33,575 nucleotides of DNA. It comes from Candidatus Peregrinibacteria bacterium (lineage in GTDB: Bacteria; Patescibacteriota; Gracilibacteria; CAIRYL01; GCA-016699755). Below, piece by piece: positions 19,401 to 24,484 of the stretch. The DNA lies in NCBI GenBank assembly GCA_024762935.1, contig JANTGK010000014.1:1-33575 (forward strand), in the 5' to 3' direction. The notes beneath the pieces were generated by a model that saw only the letters and a list, made by a program, of their open reading frames with translations, was not told the DNA's origin and searched no databases. The translations under genes and the position numbers were made by a program. Each line of letters opens with the position of its first letter. Position 1 is the stretch's first letter.

Positions 19401-19495
19401 CGGACAACCATTGGAGCCAACAAAAAAACAACACACATAATGGCGATAAATTTTTGCCAATGAATATATGATCTTGTTTTTATTTTCTGTAACAA
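7487..19495 (-). CDS. Giant secreted multidomain surface protein (4002 residues)
   Basis: One uninterrupted frame of 12 kb. The only plausible start is a TTG at 19495; it gives a signal peptide with a basic n-region, core FIAIMCVVFLLAPMVV and likely cleavage after TPGSQA. Domains by eye, with approximate residues: 45-170, an alpha/beta region (LILPVSS, GTILIGNVPLPVV) faintly like gingipain/C25 folds; about 500, a Cys cluster (ECPQFGGCC); 1095-1370, three Ig-like units of bacterial Big type; 1690-1820, FG-GAP/VCBS repeats (DYDGDDLDDIFLLDGDG); about 1950-2060, a DUF11-like unit; 2130-2200, thrombospondin type-3-like Asp repeats (DLDGDGILDWVD); 2430-2800, helical; 2818-2915, Pro-rich; about 3248, another DGDGDEE repeat; 3535-3600, PKD (DVNGDGIPDFQG); about 3915-3935, DLDGIDDEDGCPE. 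No LPXTG or C-terminal membrane anchor is visible. It is first in a five-gene operon. Adhesion or host contact is likely but unproven. Confidence 0.93.
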   Translation of the reverse strand: MLQKIKTRSYIHWQKFIAIMCVVFLLAPMVVRTPGSQAAIQEGEQNLVVVFVENSLFQEDVDDETSISGKIFRYAKDVQAALPFTKTLILPVSSDTSPGEIFSVLERLYFEGHRRENQFFRLTGTILIGNVPLPVVRTPTYDGASLFPYTDFEDVAFIWDDISQVFRENEENSFMKAEIFHGVIRAPKNSEKTEQQWLSQYFDKNHTFHRGEGESSDQALFFADMIDEAQSINPLWKDMYESAQQRFSADLAFLRYNKTLLDDVTLLFEKYSSSLTDLSSLDEESISHSFVPSDPSDSSLVSLDDLKGKIEEMKSSLSGVTDTGSVLPFPDATTYRRIRQLLPEYIKVVEGYLGDADTKVRNTGRWSFREDTADSIPHLITKMDILSREFLREFSLKTESRITDYVEHHWQKPVPILDGLWGSYYYYPGSTLPYTGWLDDVDPERGVRFQNPFFHGMEASQVTKPEQCSLLRGSQVQSPRDFGDNSQLAELTHLWNKFAQGDLNDRGECPQFGGCCIRNLNEPDKCEPTKAEENVFDYEGGINVNQKDEPTFQECLYPDVPLLARNNTHFTMPQVAEPFAFQGSHWQTDWGENAFQRGYGLGCSGSPEGYFYEKPGGWNDAWEIPFYRLRDVSSIVVHNQPRPETLKGAFQNIFSGVIPSDDKRKITFQGPAGNLVPLEFPDFFSRDYFETDNLTLEWSEETLVKLFQEKEDEIRSEMTLSNYESYISFLLIRKYGLAHDGSRLVPRIPEDGPPLNDILNSFREEAENILKSTYPDAEKNFFLPLADTSDDVLLDALEQLAQSKVFDFENLAEVELIKELPGFLEFSQKGGEVFYRFPYYNSGYTCEDGDGGYEPIYPWRTTNANDIGDTFPKEGYVWPEKYKREKTVADDIQATETLAVPVTNIPAAGFLLGADNQFIKNVGGDALFELFRWQYLTPDEKHSRIIELYLGDETHSDLLGRNTGYEFSSFRAHGNSKELWWEGKTPVLLSGEDPQWDNALKKTPEEESEENTDEISEEKEGKCAKYGDAVSLLKWLPAFECWMEETLDAPVKIEMTNQCNYTNIMDFGSSEDYDLIVDPGFPDVPPGSEMFLSSSLGTQIPVGSETDIHLVFQDADGNILGGGIPFDLEIDSGAEFLDGSQALSEVTYSGEYSVRIRVTDPTAKVTVFSDGFPKRSLLFTAVESGSIVLTEGSTSEDGTMKEVLIRPVGDRGQALTNFFGTASVAVSDPLLASVITPSVPLSNGMGKASITLNVSTPVLVSVTLPGFSPAEILLGGDENSFAAQGLEIRNLPEAIGLREKIQTKVVAVDSMGRERFIPGQPTVQVTHATSDLLRVESHENGNFTLIGGRRAGTARIIIQYPGLKSTLKEVKVVEKISRKTIQRIGSNSLVGSLLGSDFANFAEDGDPIANRILFSGRTQAVISSLNKNIVQFPRFNVNRDGGATAFDSRVIFSVSSLSPLKVRAFDTFTSTSISEFMLSYPNGVDLVGLSDKPSQESYIQFDNHDESGVLSDMTEEDGLHILYEGKPALLVQSNGSFIIADNRFSLQFSGGDEVPVFSLVLNDDIVVGTFTFVHAEMTPLSFPVGETDFFPLVGNDDGSQGFSVSGDKESSILPSGGRALERAANNFALGFNNDDNFALQFASGAIIGDATKYNFGPSGVLLGDPTVSLSQDQKLVTGFNRGIGEEVYRSATKKIIATALFDADADTLPDILFASAKGEVEMVKNLGGMQFRNVGEIFRHPSGVSFLTAVDYDGDDLDDIFLLDGDGKIAAYHNRDEYIESYKEILLPVGSFESFQVANFDGDEYPDILVHEKSGNISVYWGDQTGFHEESKTIVGAFGAKLDGTNLATNNTMVSLPDLSSRVQKFYPLSLGTNEGAAVGIETYEQYFLKEGIDISQETNNTETENTTSTWDMLKGFQEKNPDSFSQDFSGTSSTQYQRIGLFAPLLALHEISVSLFASDVNGGALLKGETAEFTLRVENTSTEKLHFSTAHILHTALHVQGGQVRVPESWPVGRDKPEVQVMGDGRIHVLNIQLNPGESLEMYFDATMMGESAATVLVRDNLDFAPDYPADGLPDITVVLAGLSGNLHYLTTGKRIFEKYFEAADAYPPPEFIEDISNDSDTTCNVLSATEDDLDGDGILDWVDTNNDGVIDAADEDENGVLTKNDPNNGCTPDKYEEGAGAGGIEEMVDSFSGPYQTDSDGDGIPDAWDQTLGNFDEEGNTSNSILGGIGEAVDEVMEYSTCDGGCLDIPINYAFLVPGKINIFETIAAALSGGGGNTISPGGGVTGISGGLGFDLNIGEEMKQFHPAITDGLAVVGDKLAGASSSLTEPISDLGTSLGIVRAAKGKLVGQIPYGLPVFGLLGSLPFVCSGPSCNTSNSPFRIYLSPTLTGAVAVALCFGPFGDHTGKCVAFAPAKLNWACNEDGYDGKKQDYSSATDFEGTGQSCSVLSDTKPSAQVESNTTGGLKGLLYQLDNIGSFTVSYNTGNNKRVINFPWNWVYEQMAEFQGMLTKVPSITVYYPDFSTFSTQEVAKSLKGAFDTTSSVGGEMLDGGENLTKRAAGGMEGMKSDIQAFISRQEYDGMTDEEKKALVKENMKEAVKAASAFRGDARETLGKFEDIYNTFNNIPLVTLDPIDVYVKVPYISRSHIFALMQDLESWTKDAERQIIDAGEEWTGCPKEVQNENPEKCEKTKILTDRILIDAENLVDTAKNNMLILKGYLAQPGMVANLDMIAAQWLSQVVCFLDTSVLYLSNWFVRNKIRLEMWIELWYLGQDTLKIWASLKDVFTDYEKYCPLCRSGRGEAVTGVFESTLNAVLSPPIIRFPRLPDIVIDLSRIKGGVRIPVPRPKLHFVPILFPKLERLNLLGAPVWNVRLPGVPQLPQLLVVPPLPPFPPVPKITLPDIPPVPKLPDFPNGLKSLIGVIKPILVLACIYNKGFYTVDEKTELKSLIEGITARPALKMFRIDFAGALFEDIVIPSIRRLEITIEVNLDMSLGENFIEITKDLFKPWNQAVTDLRKEAASVQNSINQGLREYGGGAHTGQEQDVDLEDIFSHVSRENRDTYARFRSNFTTVLEQIISPQQKMYTPAEIRRRMGKAPIHLPDQFAAAEKLMDLRKKVVALQHELIQEGKTLLASRDFTKIKGEYVADSVLAAQVYDTDIQMNLSELIPFEMPDDSSQEEPVSPEIVPNAYSVFAKSSSGGSSRQDGMYAQCTNEDGSLTGKKLISSDEFTRQLQSTIMGDLDGDGDEEMIVSNRYSIFIKENFTESSPMYSLNTPPEIGKYSQFVPLAPAVKNVHVRSRSSDVRVRYSAHFDSELLGILIDARDHQEDYFLEESQEMVGEEYQVLLLPSRYIPEENNGKYYVPNRTVTVEDHTFTGNIMVRELTKEYERFSLPPEKQWYIRVYEIRPGGLSTGSEIRMGILESTQDLFAPLIMGTLDQEKFLFEGIDLTVPVIDLGGNDGGSDILLPQSLDEEATVQMNSLPEETTPTDHLFPEKTPSSDSSSIQNIDELKKKKNTDVSSIFPPVKEEGMKKPVTVEWDVNGDGIPDFQGEGAHYVPTTPGEHIISVRATDSSGNFTEKEIHVTVTSPEIVIDTKKLSQGIVTGHTTPRIPGVPFILLRERMGKLKKLTSASSNDAGKYVTDEFGDYTIADLSGVLGAELRDRIGNLLARIDASNGKIHLVSDAVSLISTNSGKAAITYTETGRVLAEVIQIADGNSDALIVSDEITPQRASHFSNGVYLSDRISDNEYEIGNIPGDAPDFPGGAAVFSGDTIIALFSVFGEPKIIDKSFTFRAKNSDNYDDPLVLELVDAYGTVQFDFVVRSSSNQMFMISDKIPQRKFYSPKPFLPLPKESSSRKMSRFQHFFWRESSSFLKKVFSYSRFHSLESYQVSRFFEDMKQKIMGDHQSFDLCPEVPEDLDGIDDEDGCPEFDFEVQFIDLPSGIYLTPGYSDSPKSLLDFLADIRPGDTLFTAITSEDDSEVFAQSELIVVPEDLTFSQ

Positions 19496-19518
19496 ATGAT
19501 CCCAAAATATATCGTTAT

Positions 19519-19524
19519 AGTATA
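19519..19524 (-). promoter_or_regulatory. Possible -10 box for the giant-protein operon
   Basis: On the minus strand TATACT (19524-19519) lies about 24 nt before the TTG start and is followed by an overlapping TATAAC. No good -35 is present at 17 nt (GTGCTT), so this is a weak call. It faces away from the rplJ promoter within the same intergenic region. Confidence 0.3.
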
Positions 19525-19606
19525 CTAAAAATCACATAAGAAAGCACCTAAATAGACTTGCCAACAAGCATATTTAAGGCCTATTATCACTTTTAAGGAA
19601 TTCATC

Positions 19607-19635
19607 TTGACTTCAAAAAGAATAATCAATAAAAT
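19607..19635 (+). promoter_or_regulatory. Strong sigma-70 promoter of rplJL
   Basis: TTGACT (19607-19612), a 17-nt spacer and TAAAAT (19630-19635) give near-consensus boxes at ideal spacing. The predicted start is near 19642, inside the perfect palindrome GTTCGCGAAC (19637-19646). It leaves a leader of about 130 nt before rplJ. Confidence 0.75.
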
Positions 19636-19641
19636 CGTTCG

Positions 19642-19767
19642 CGAACATTACCGCCGAAGACCGTCGGCACTCCCGAAAAAAGGAGGCTAAGACCTGCGGA
19701 AGGCACCAGAAAAACTATCAATTCACTTTCGAATAGTAATAGGTGCCATATCGGCTCCTTTTTTTTT
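19642..19767 (+). ncRNA. L10 (rplJ) leader with built-in transcription attenuator
   Basis: The leader carries two copies of AAGACC in stem contexts, GCCGAAGACCGTCGGC and GGCTAAGACCTGCGG. The second resembles the conserved L10-binding element of bacterial rplJ leaders. Downstream GGCACC (19702-19707) pairs with GGTGCC (19742-19747), enclosed by AAGGAG (19680-19685) pairing with CTCCTT (19755-19760). The outer helix runs directly into nine Ts (19759-19767), so the structure can act as an intrinsic terminator 8 nt before the rplJ start codon. In known systems, the L10-L12 complex binds its leader and represses its own operon; attenuation at this site is inferred from the fold. Start of transcription is estimated from the promoter. 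Confidence 0.75.
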
Positions 19768-19775
19768 CTCAAACA

Positions 19776-20312
19776 ATGCCAGTAACCCGCAAACAAAAGG
19801 AAGAAATTTTACTTGGTCTCACTGAAAAAATGAAAGAGGCAAAGTCGGTATTTTTTGCAAAAAATCTTGGACTCTCTGTTCAAGATGCACAAGAAATGCG
19901 ACGAGCTCTCAGAAAATCCGGAAATGTATACACAGTAGCAAAAAAAACACTTATTAAAAAAGCAGCAAAAAGCTCGATTGATATTGATGTCCCAAGCGAT
20001 GCACTTGAAGGAGCTGCAGGGGCCGCCTTTTCAATGGAAGATGAACTCGCAGCAGTAAAAACGCTCGCAAATTTTGCCAAAAAAACAGAGAAGATTGAGC
20101 TTACTGGTGGAATCTTCGAAGGAAAGATTATGAATCAATCGGAAGTTATTGCCCTTTCTAAGATACCTGGTAAAGATGAGCTACTCGCAAAAATGCTTGG
20201 CTCTATGACGTCTCCACTCAGCGGTTTTGTTGGAGTAGGAAATCAGCTTATTGCTGGTTTTGTCCGAACTCTCGATGGATACCAGAAGCAAAAAGCAGAG
20301 GCATCCTCATAA
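19776..20312 (+). CDS. rplJ: 50S ribosomal protein L10
   Basis: L10 anchors the L7/L12 stalk to the ribosome and represses its own operon. The 178-residue protein starts MPVTRKQKEE and has the family pattern VFFAKNLGLSVQDAQEMRR, VAKKTLIKKA, GAAGAAFS and LTGGIFEGK, ending in the helical C-terminal segment that binds L12 dimers (FVRTLDGYQKQKAE). I use the ATG at 19776; the track's 19743 start is a GTG inside the leader hairpin and would add 11 residues encoded by the attenuator. No Shine-Dalgarno precedes the ATG; the region immediately upstream is the T-run of the attenuator. rplL follows 70 nt downstream. Confidence 0.95.
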   Translation: MPVTRKQKEEILLGLTEKMKEAKSVFFAKNLGLSVQDAQEMRRALRKSGNVYTVAKKTLIKKAAKSSIDIDVPSDALEGAAGAAFSMEDELAAVKTLANFAKKTEKIELTGGIFEGKIMNQSEVIALSKIPGKDELLAKMLGSMTSPLSGFVGVGNQLIAGFVRTLDGYQKQKAEASS

Positions 20313-20328
20313 CACTGTAAATAATGAT

Positions 20329-20356
20329 AATTCGTAATTGACGAATTCGTAATTGA
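20329..20356 (+). repeat. Short direct repeat between rplJ and rplL
   Basis: AATTCGTAATTGA occurs twice (20329-20341 and 20344-20356) with a 15-bp period. The same AATTCGTAATT core appears at 28689-28699 inside trpCF, so it looks like a dispersed intergenic repeat of this genome rather than a local accident. Confidence 0.6.
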
Positions 20357-20382
20357 ATATTTTTCTTTTTTTTCTTTCTCAC

Positions 20383-20778
20383 ATGTCTGAAGAAGTAACC
20401 CTCTCAGCAAATGCACAAAAAGTGCTTGATGCTGTTGAAAAACTCTCCGTTCTCGAACTAGCTGAACTCGTAAAAGCTATGGAAGAGAAATTCGGTGTTT
20501 CCGCTGCTGCTCCTGTTGCTGTTGCCGCTGGTGGTGGTGCTGGAGGAGGCGAAGAAGCTGCTGCAAAAGATAGCTTTGATGTCATTTTGACCGGTGCTGG
20601 AGCCGCAAAAATCCAGGTCATTAAATCTGTTCGTGAAATCACTGGTCTTGGTCTCAAAGAGGCAAAAGATTTGGTTGATGGCGCACCAAAGGCTGTTAAA
20701 GAAGGTGTCAAAGAAGACGAGGCAAATGACATCAAGTCTAAGCTTGAGGAAGCCGGAGCTTCTGTTGAAGTAAAATAG
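20383..20778 (+). CDS. rplL: 50S ribosomal protein L7/L12
   Basis: The 131-residue protein forms the flexible ribosomal stalk that recruits translation GTPases. The N-terminal dimerisation helices ([18 protein letters not shown]) are followed by an Ala/Gly hinge ([16 protein letters not shown], about residues 46-61). The C-terminal factor-binding domain has [18 protein letters not shown] and [21 protein letters not shown] use the ATG at 20383, since MSEE is the usual N-terminus; the track start (20353) adds an unlikely hydrophobic decapeptide. The bases before the ATG are pyrimidine-rich with no Shine-Dalgarno. It is the last gene of the operon and is followed by a long inverted repeat and then an intrinsic terminator. 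Confidence 0.96.
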   Translation: MSEEVTLSANAQKVLDAVEKLSVLELAELVKAMEEKFGVSAAAPVAVAAGGGAGGGEEAAAKDSFDVILTGAGAAKIQVIKSVREITGLGLKEAKDLVDGAPKAVKEGVKEDEANDIKSKLEEAGASVEVK

Positions 20779-20786
20779 AGTACAAT

Positions 20787-20828
20787 TTTCAATTCTTCAA
20801 TCCATGTGCATGGATTGAAGAATTGAAA
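20787..20828. repeat. Perfect 42-bp inverted repeat just after rplL
   Basis: TTTCAATTCTTCAATCCATG (20787-20806), a 2-nt centre TG, and its exact reverse complement (20809-20828). It begins 8 nt after the rplL stop. No T-run follows on either strand, so it is not a standard terminator by itself; as RNA it would form a very stable hairpin at the 3' end of rplL. Confidence 0.85.
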
Positions 20829-20860
20829 CAATACAGTATCCATAGGTACCATGAATAATA

Positions 20861-20893
20861 AAGAGTCACTTAAAAAAAGAAGTGCCTCTTTTT
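20861..20893 (+). terminator. Intrinsic terminator of rplJL
   Basis: AAGAGTCACTT (20861-20871) pairs with AAGTGCCTCTT (20880-20890) with one mismatch and an A-rich loop, followed by more Ts. It lies 83 nt after rplL and before the next gene's upstream region. Confidence 0.75.
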
Positions 20894-21074
20894 ATGTCAA
20901 TACAACAGAACTCATAGTTTCATGTACGTAAAAATGTATTTCTTTACTGATTATATTTTTTTATTGTTACCGTTAAAAAGACTAAAAAGAAAAAACTGAA
21001 AAAAAATTTTCTTGCTATTTTTCACAAAATATTGCAGGGTAAAAACCTGATTTAAATTTCCTATTATTTTTTTT

Positions 21075-22445
21075 ATGGAAGGTAAAATAATTATTCGTTC
21101 AAAATTGGATATCTTGAAATACTATTATGATTCCGCAGTTCCGCGAAAAGATCTTCTTATAGGAATTGAGGTTGAACGAAGTGGTGTCTTTGAAGAAAAC
21201 CTTCAACCCGTTCAATATAATGGTGCCAAGGGATATTTATCAATTCTCAAAAAACTTATTCGTGAAGTGGGATGGAAAACAATTGATGAAGACAGTAATG
21301 GGAATATTTTTGCCCTTCGGAGAGGAAAAAGTTATCTTCACACAGAAATGGATGGTCGCTTTGAACTTGCCAGCAAACCGAGAAAACACCTGGCAAACCT
21401 TAATAGAGAATTTACAATGTACGAGAAGGAAATCAATGAAATATCAAAATCATCCGGTATTCGATGGGTCTCGACTGGATACCAACCTTTTTCAGATAAC
21501 TCAGAGATTCTTTGGTCACCAAAGAAACGAGGATATTTTTTGCGAAAGCTCCTTTTTCCAAACAAAAAAGGAAGAAGTGAGTCGTGGCTCAAAAAAACAA
21601 ATTCAGTACATGTAAATTTTGGATACACATCTGAGGAAGATGCGATTACAAAATTTCAAACAACATATTTAGTGGCGCCCATTCTCGGTGCCATGTATGC
21701 CTGTTCACCATTAAGTTGCAATCGGTTCTCAGGATATATGGGAAATCGACTGAGAATTTGCCAAGAATTCTCTCCAGAACGAAATGCTGTCCGCAAAGAG
21801 TTTTTCGCAGATAATTTTAGTTTTGAAAAATGGATAGATTATACACTCAATCTTCCTGTCTTATACATTACGAGAAATAAAAAGGATATCCCTATAGTCA
21901 ATACTACCTTTCTTGAGTTTATAACCAATGGATACATTCACAATGGACGTAAAATAAGACCTCAAATCAAAGATTATCTCCTCCATCTCAAATCTATTTG
22001 GACAGAAGTGCGCATGAAGGGATATCTAGAATTGAGAACTATCGATTGTGTTCCTCCATCTCTTCTTTTGACTATCCCCACTCTCATTCGCGGCATTACA
22101 CTCAACAAAGAGAGTATGAAAGCCGTATCAAGCCTCACAAAAAATTGGAGTTTTGAGCAGTACTGTCAAGTTCGAGATGATGTAAATAAATATGCTCTCC
22201 AAGCAGAAATTCCTGGAGGGAAAAAAATTCTCACCCTTGCAAAAGAGCTTTTAGAAATAACATCAGAAAGCATAAAAATGCATCAAAAAGAACATCGAAG
22301 TAAAACTGATGCCTCTCGGTTTTTATGGCCGATAAAAGAGTATATTTTTGTAAAAGAACAGTCCCCCGCTGAACACATTATGGAGATGTGGAATGGAGAA
22401 TGGCACAAAGACCCCCGAAAGCTCATAGAGTGGTCAGAGCAGTAG
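21075..22445 (+). CDS. Glutamate-cysteine ligase-like enzyme (GCS2 family)
   Basis: The 456-residue protein has the ATP-grasp-like fold signatures of the GCS2 family (plant/proteobacterial GshA and actinobacterial EgtA), which join L-glutamate to L-cysteine using ATP. Visible motifs are GIEVERSGV near residue 30 (Glu-rich metal/ATP site), DEDSNGNIFALRRGKSYLH, MDGRFELASKP, WVSTGYQPF, TNSVHVNFGYTSEEDA, the segment YLVAPILGAMYACSPL, and YLELRTIDCVPPSLL. The length fits. No gshB, glutathione-binding or ergothioneine genes lie nearby, so whether the product is gamma-glutamylcysteine as an end thiol, glutathione or something else is open. The gene stands alone: it follows the rplJL terminator and ends 269 nt before dnaG. 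Start ATG at 21075, without a Shine-Dalgarno. Confidence 0.82.
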   Translation: MEGKIIIRSKLDILKYYYDSAVPRKDLLIGIEVERSGVFEENLQPVQYNGAKGYLSILKKLIREVGWKTIDEDSNGNIFALRRGKSYLHTEMDGRFELASKPRKHLANLNREFTMYEKEINEISKSSGIRWVSTGYQPFSDNSEILWSPKKRGYFLRKLLFPNKKGRSESWLKKTNSVHVNFGYTSEEDAITKFQTTYLVAPILGAMYACSPLSCNRFSGYMGNRLRICQEFSPERNAVRKEFFADNFSFEKWIDYTLNLPVLYITRNKKDIPIVNTTFLEFITNGYIHNGRKIRPQIKDYLLHLKSIWTEVRMKGYLELRTIDCVPPSLLLTIPTLIRGITLNKESMKAVSSLTKNWSFEQYCQVRDDVNKYALQAEIPGGKKILTLAKELLEITSESIKMHQKEHRSKTDASRFLWPIKEYIFVKEQSPAEHIMEMWNGEWHKDPRKLIEWSEQ

Positions 22446-22714
22446 ATAGTGAGATCAAAGTGTGAGTCAACTACAGTGATTATGCATTTTAGATTTTAAA
22501 TAAGAGGTAGATGCTTCGTGAATATATAATAAGTCGCCGACTTGTCCTGCAAAGCTCTCTTCTATATTCTTCTCCATGACTCCGGTTCATAGTTTATGAC
22601 AAACAGCTTTCTCACTTTTACTTTTTTCCGAAAGAAACTCCATACAAAAGACGTATTCCTTATTGCTCAAAGGTCTTTTTTTTCATACTCTTTTTAAGAA
22701 AGATCTCTATAAAA

Positions 22715-24484
22715 ATGGATACAGTATCTGAAATTAAAAATCGGCTTAATATTGTAGATGTCGTCCGTGAATATGGGACTCTTCATCCAAGTGGAAGTAC
22801 AGGAAGCTTCAAAATGGTATGCCCCTTTCATGATGACCACTCACCCTCGATGATTGTGAATGAAAAAAAAGGTCTCGCCTGGTGTTTTGTTTGTAATAGT
22901 GGAGGAGATATATTCTCTTTTGTCCAAAAAATAGAGGGATGTAGCTTTCCTGAGGCAGTACATCTTCTTGCTGATAAAGCAGGTGTCGCTATAAAAGATT
23001 ACAACCCAGAGGAAACGAAAAGAGAAGATCAAGAAAAGGAAAGAATTTTTAGAACACTTGAACAAGCAGCATCATTTTTTGAAGGACAACTTCAAGAAAA
23101 CAAACGAGCAAAAGAAATTCTCGAAAGGCGAAATTTACCAAAAGAAGTTTTAAAAAAATTTCAAGTTGGATTTGCTCCTCTTTCTGGACACAGTCTCGAA
23201 CGACACCTTCTCGAAAAAGGATTTTCCCGAAAAGAAATGCTTATCGCAGGCCTTGTCGTTGCAGAAGACAAAACAGGAAAACAGGTACGAGATAAGTTTA
23301 AGAACCGAATTATGTTCCCCATATGGAATAGCAGAGGAAGAATATGCGGATTTGGAGGAAGATACATTGGAGACTCTGATAAAGCCCCAAAATACCTAAA
23401 CTCACCAGAAACCCCTGTTTTTAAAAAATCAGGAATTCTCTATGGTTTGCATTTTGCAAAACAAGCAATAAAAAAAACAAAATATGCTGTTTTAACAGAA
23501 GGGTATTTTGATGTCATTGCCTGTCATGCAGCAGGAATAGAAAATGCCATTGCTACCTCTGGCACAGCATTCACCCAAGAACAGGCAACACTCATACACC
23601 GATATGGAAAAGAAGTGGCACTAGCCCTCGATGTTGATGTTGCAGGCCAATCTGCCGCCAGAAGATCAGCAGAAATCGCTCTGAAGAAAAAATTAGAAGT
23701 GACGGTCATTTCTATCCCGGGAGGAAAAGATCCTGATGAGTCCATTCGAGAAAACAAAGAAGAGTTCCTAAAGGCAATTGAAGAAAAAAAAACATGTATA
23801 CAGGCTTTTATAGAGCGAGCTTTTCTCCATCGAGATCCAAAAAAAATTGAAGAAAAAAAGAGAATTCTTGACGAAATACTTCCTGTTGTTGGAGCACTTC
23901 CTCGAGAAATTGAACGAGACCACTACCTTCATATTCTTGCAGAAAAAATAGGAAGCAGAGTCCCTGTTCTTGAAGAAGAATATAGGCGTTTTTCACGATT
24001 TTCGAACACCATTCCTGAAAAAAAGAGTGTGATTTCAAAAACAAAACGTATCAGCCCTTTCCAATACCTTCTTGGAATCCTTCTCTCATACCCGCATCTC
24101 TATCAGGAGAGTGAAAAACACTTTCTTGTTGATCTTCTCCCGGAGAATGAAGAAAAAAAAATTTACAAACTCATAGGAGAAACGTATACTGCATCAGCAG
24201 ATGTGTCGCCCGAAACCATTTTTCAGAAAATTCCGCAAGAGGAAGCCGAAAAATGGAAAGTTCTCGCACTATACGCTGAGAATAAAAACAGTGTCCTTCC
24301 GGAGGCGGTCATAAAAGAGGAATGCATAAAAATAATCCACAATATAAATGTTTCTCTTATTCCGAAAAAACTAAACGAACTCAGTACTGCACTCAAGCAA
24401 GAAAAAAGTGACGGTCCTATGCTCCTCACTCAAATAAACGAACTCACAAAGCTTCTTCACAAATTTCATCATCAAAATGGCTAA
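22715..24484 (+). CDS. dnaG: DNA primase DnaG
   Basis: The 589-residue protein synthesises RNA primers at the replication fork. The N-terminal zinc-binding domain has C36-x2-H39 and C57-x2-C60 ([19 protein letters not shown]). The catalytic core has [19 protein letters not shown] and [15 protein letters not shown]. The TOPRIM part has [15 protein letters not shown] with the catalytic Glu, then [14 protein letters not shown] with the paired metal-binding Asp residues. The C-terminal helicase-interacting region is divergent, as usual. Start ATG at 22715. It overlaps rpoD by 8 nt, so the two are one operon with greA behind, a variant of the macromolecular-synthesis operon without rpsU. The 269 nt before it contain a T-run and a TATAAT (22525-22530) with no matching -35, so its promoter is unresolved. 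Confidence 0.95.
   Translation: MDTVSEIKNRLNIVDVVREYGTLHPSGSTGSFKMVCPFHDDHSPSMIVNEKKGLAWCFVCNSGGDIFSFVQKIEGCSFPEAVHLLADKAGVAIKDYNPEETKREDQEKERIFRTLEQAASFFEGQLQENKRAKEILERRNLPKEVLKKFQVGFAPLSGHSLERHLLEKGFSRKEMLIAGLVVAEDKTGKQVRDKFKNRIMFPIWNSRGRICGFGGRYIGDSDKAPKYLNSPETPVFKKSGILYGLHFAKQAIKKTKYAVLTEGYFDVIACHAAGIENAIATSGTAFTQEQATLIHRYGKEVALALDVDVAGQSAARRSAEIALKKKLEVTVISIPGGKDPDESIRENKEEFLKAIEEKKTCIQAFIERAFLHRDPKKIEEKKRILDEILPVVGALPREIERDHYLHILAEKIGSRVPVLEEEYRRFSRFSNTIPEKKSVISKTKRISPFQYLLGILLSYPHLYQESEKHFLVDLLPENEEKKIYKLIGETYTASADVSPETIFQKIPQEEAEKWKVLALYAENKNSVLPEAVIKEECIKIIHNINVSLIPKKLNELSTALKQEKSDGPMLLTQINELTKLLHKFHHQNG

Noticed and set aside
3273-19495. UGA recoding (code 25) as in Gracilibacteria
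   Set aside because: TGA ends several genes in exact ATGA and TGATG overlaps, and conserved genes read through with no internal TGA.
20379-20852. 157-codon minus-strand ORF opposite rplL
   Set aside because: It is the Ala/Ser-rich antisense shadow of rplL with no independent support.
22501-22550. TATAAT followed by a short hairpin (ATAAGTC-gcc-GACTTGT) upstream of dnaG, considered as a promoter or tRNA piece
   Set aside because: No -35 at a valid distance, the stem overlaps the -10 itself, and no tRNA cloverleaf can be drawn.
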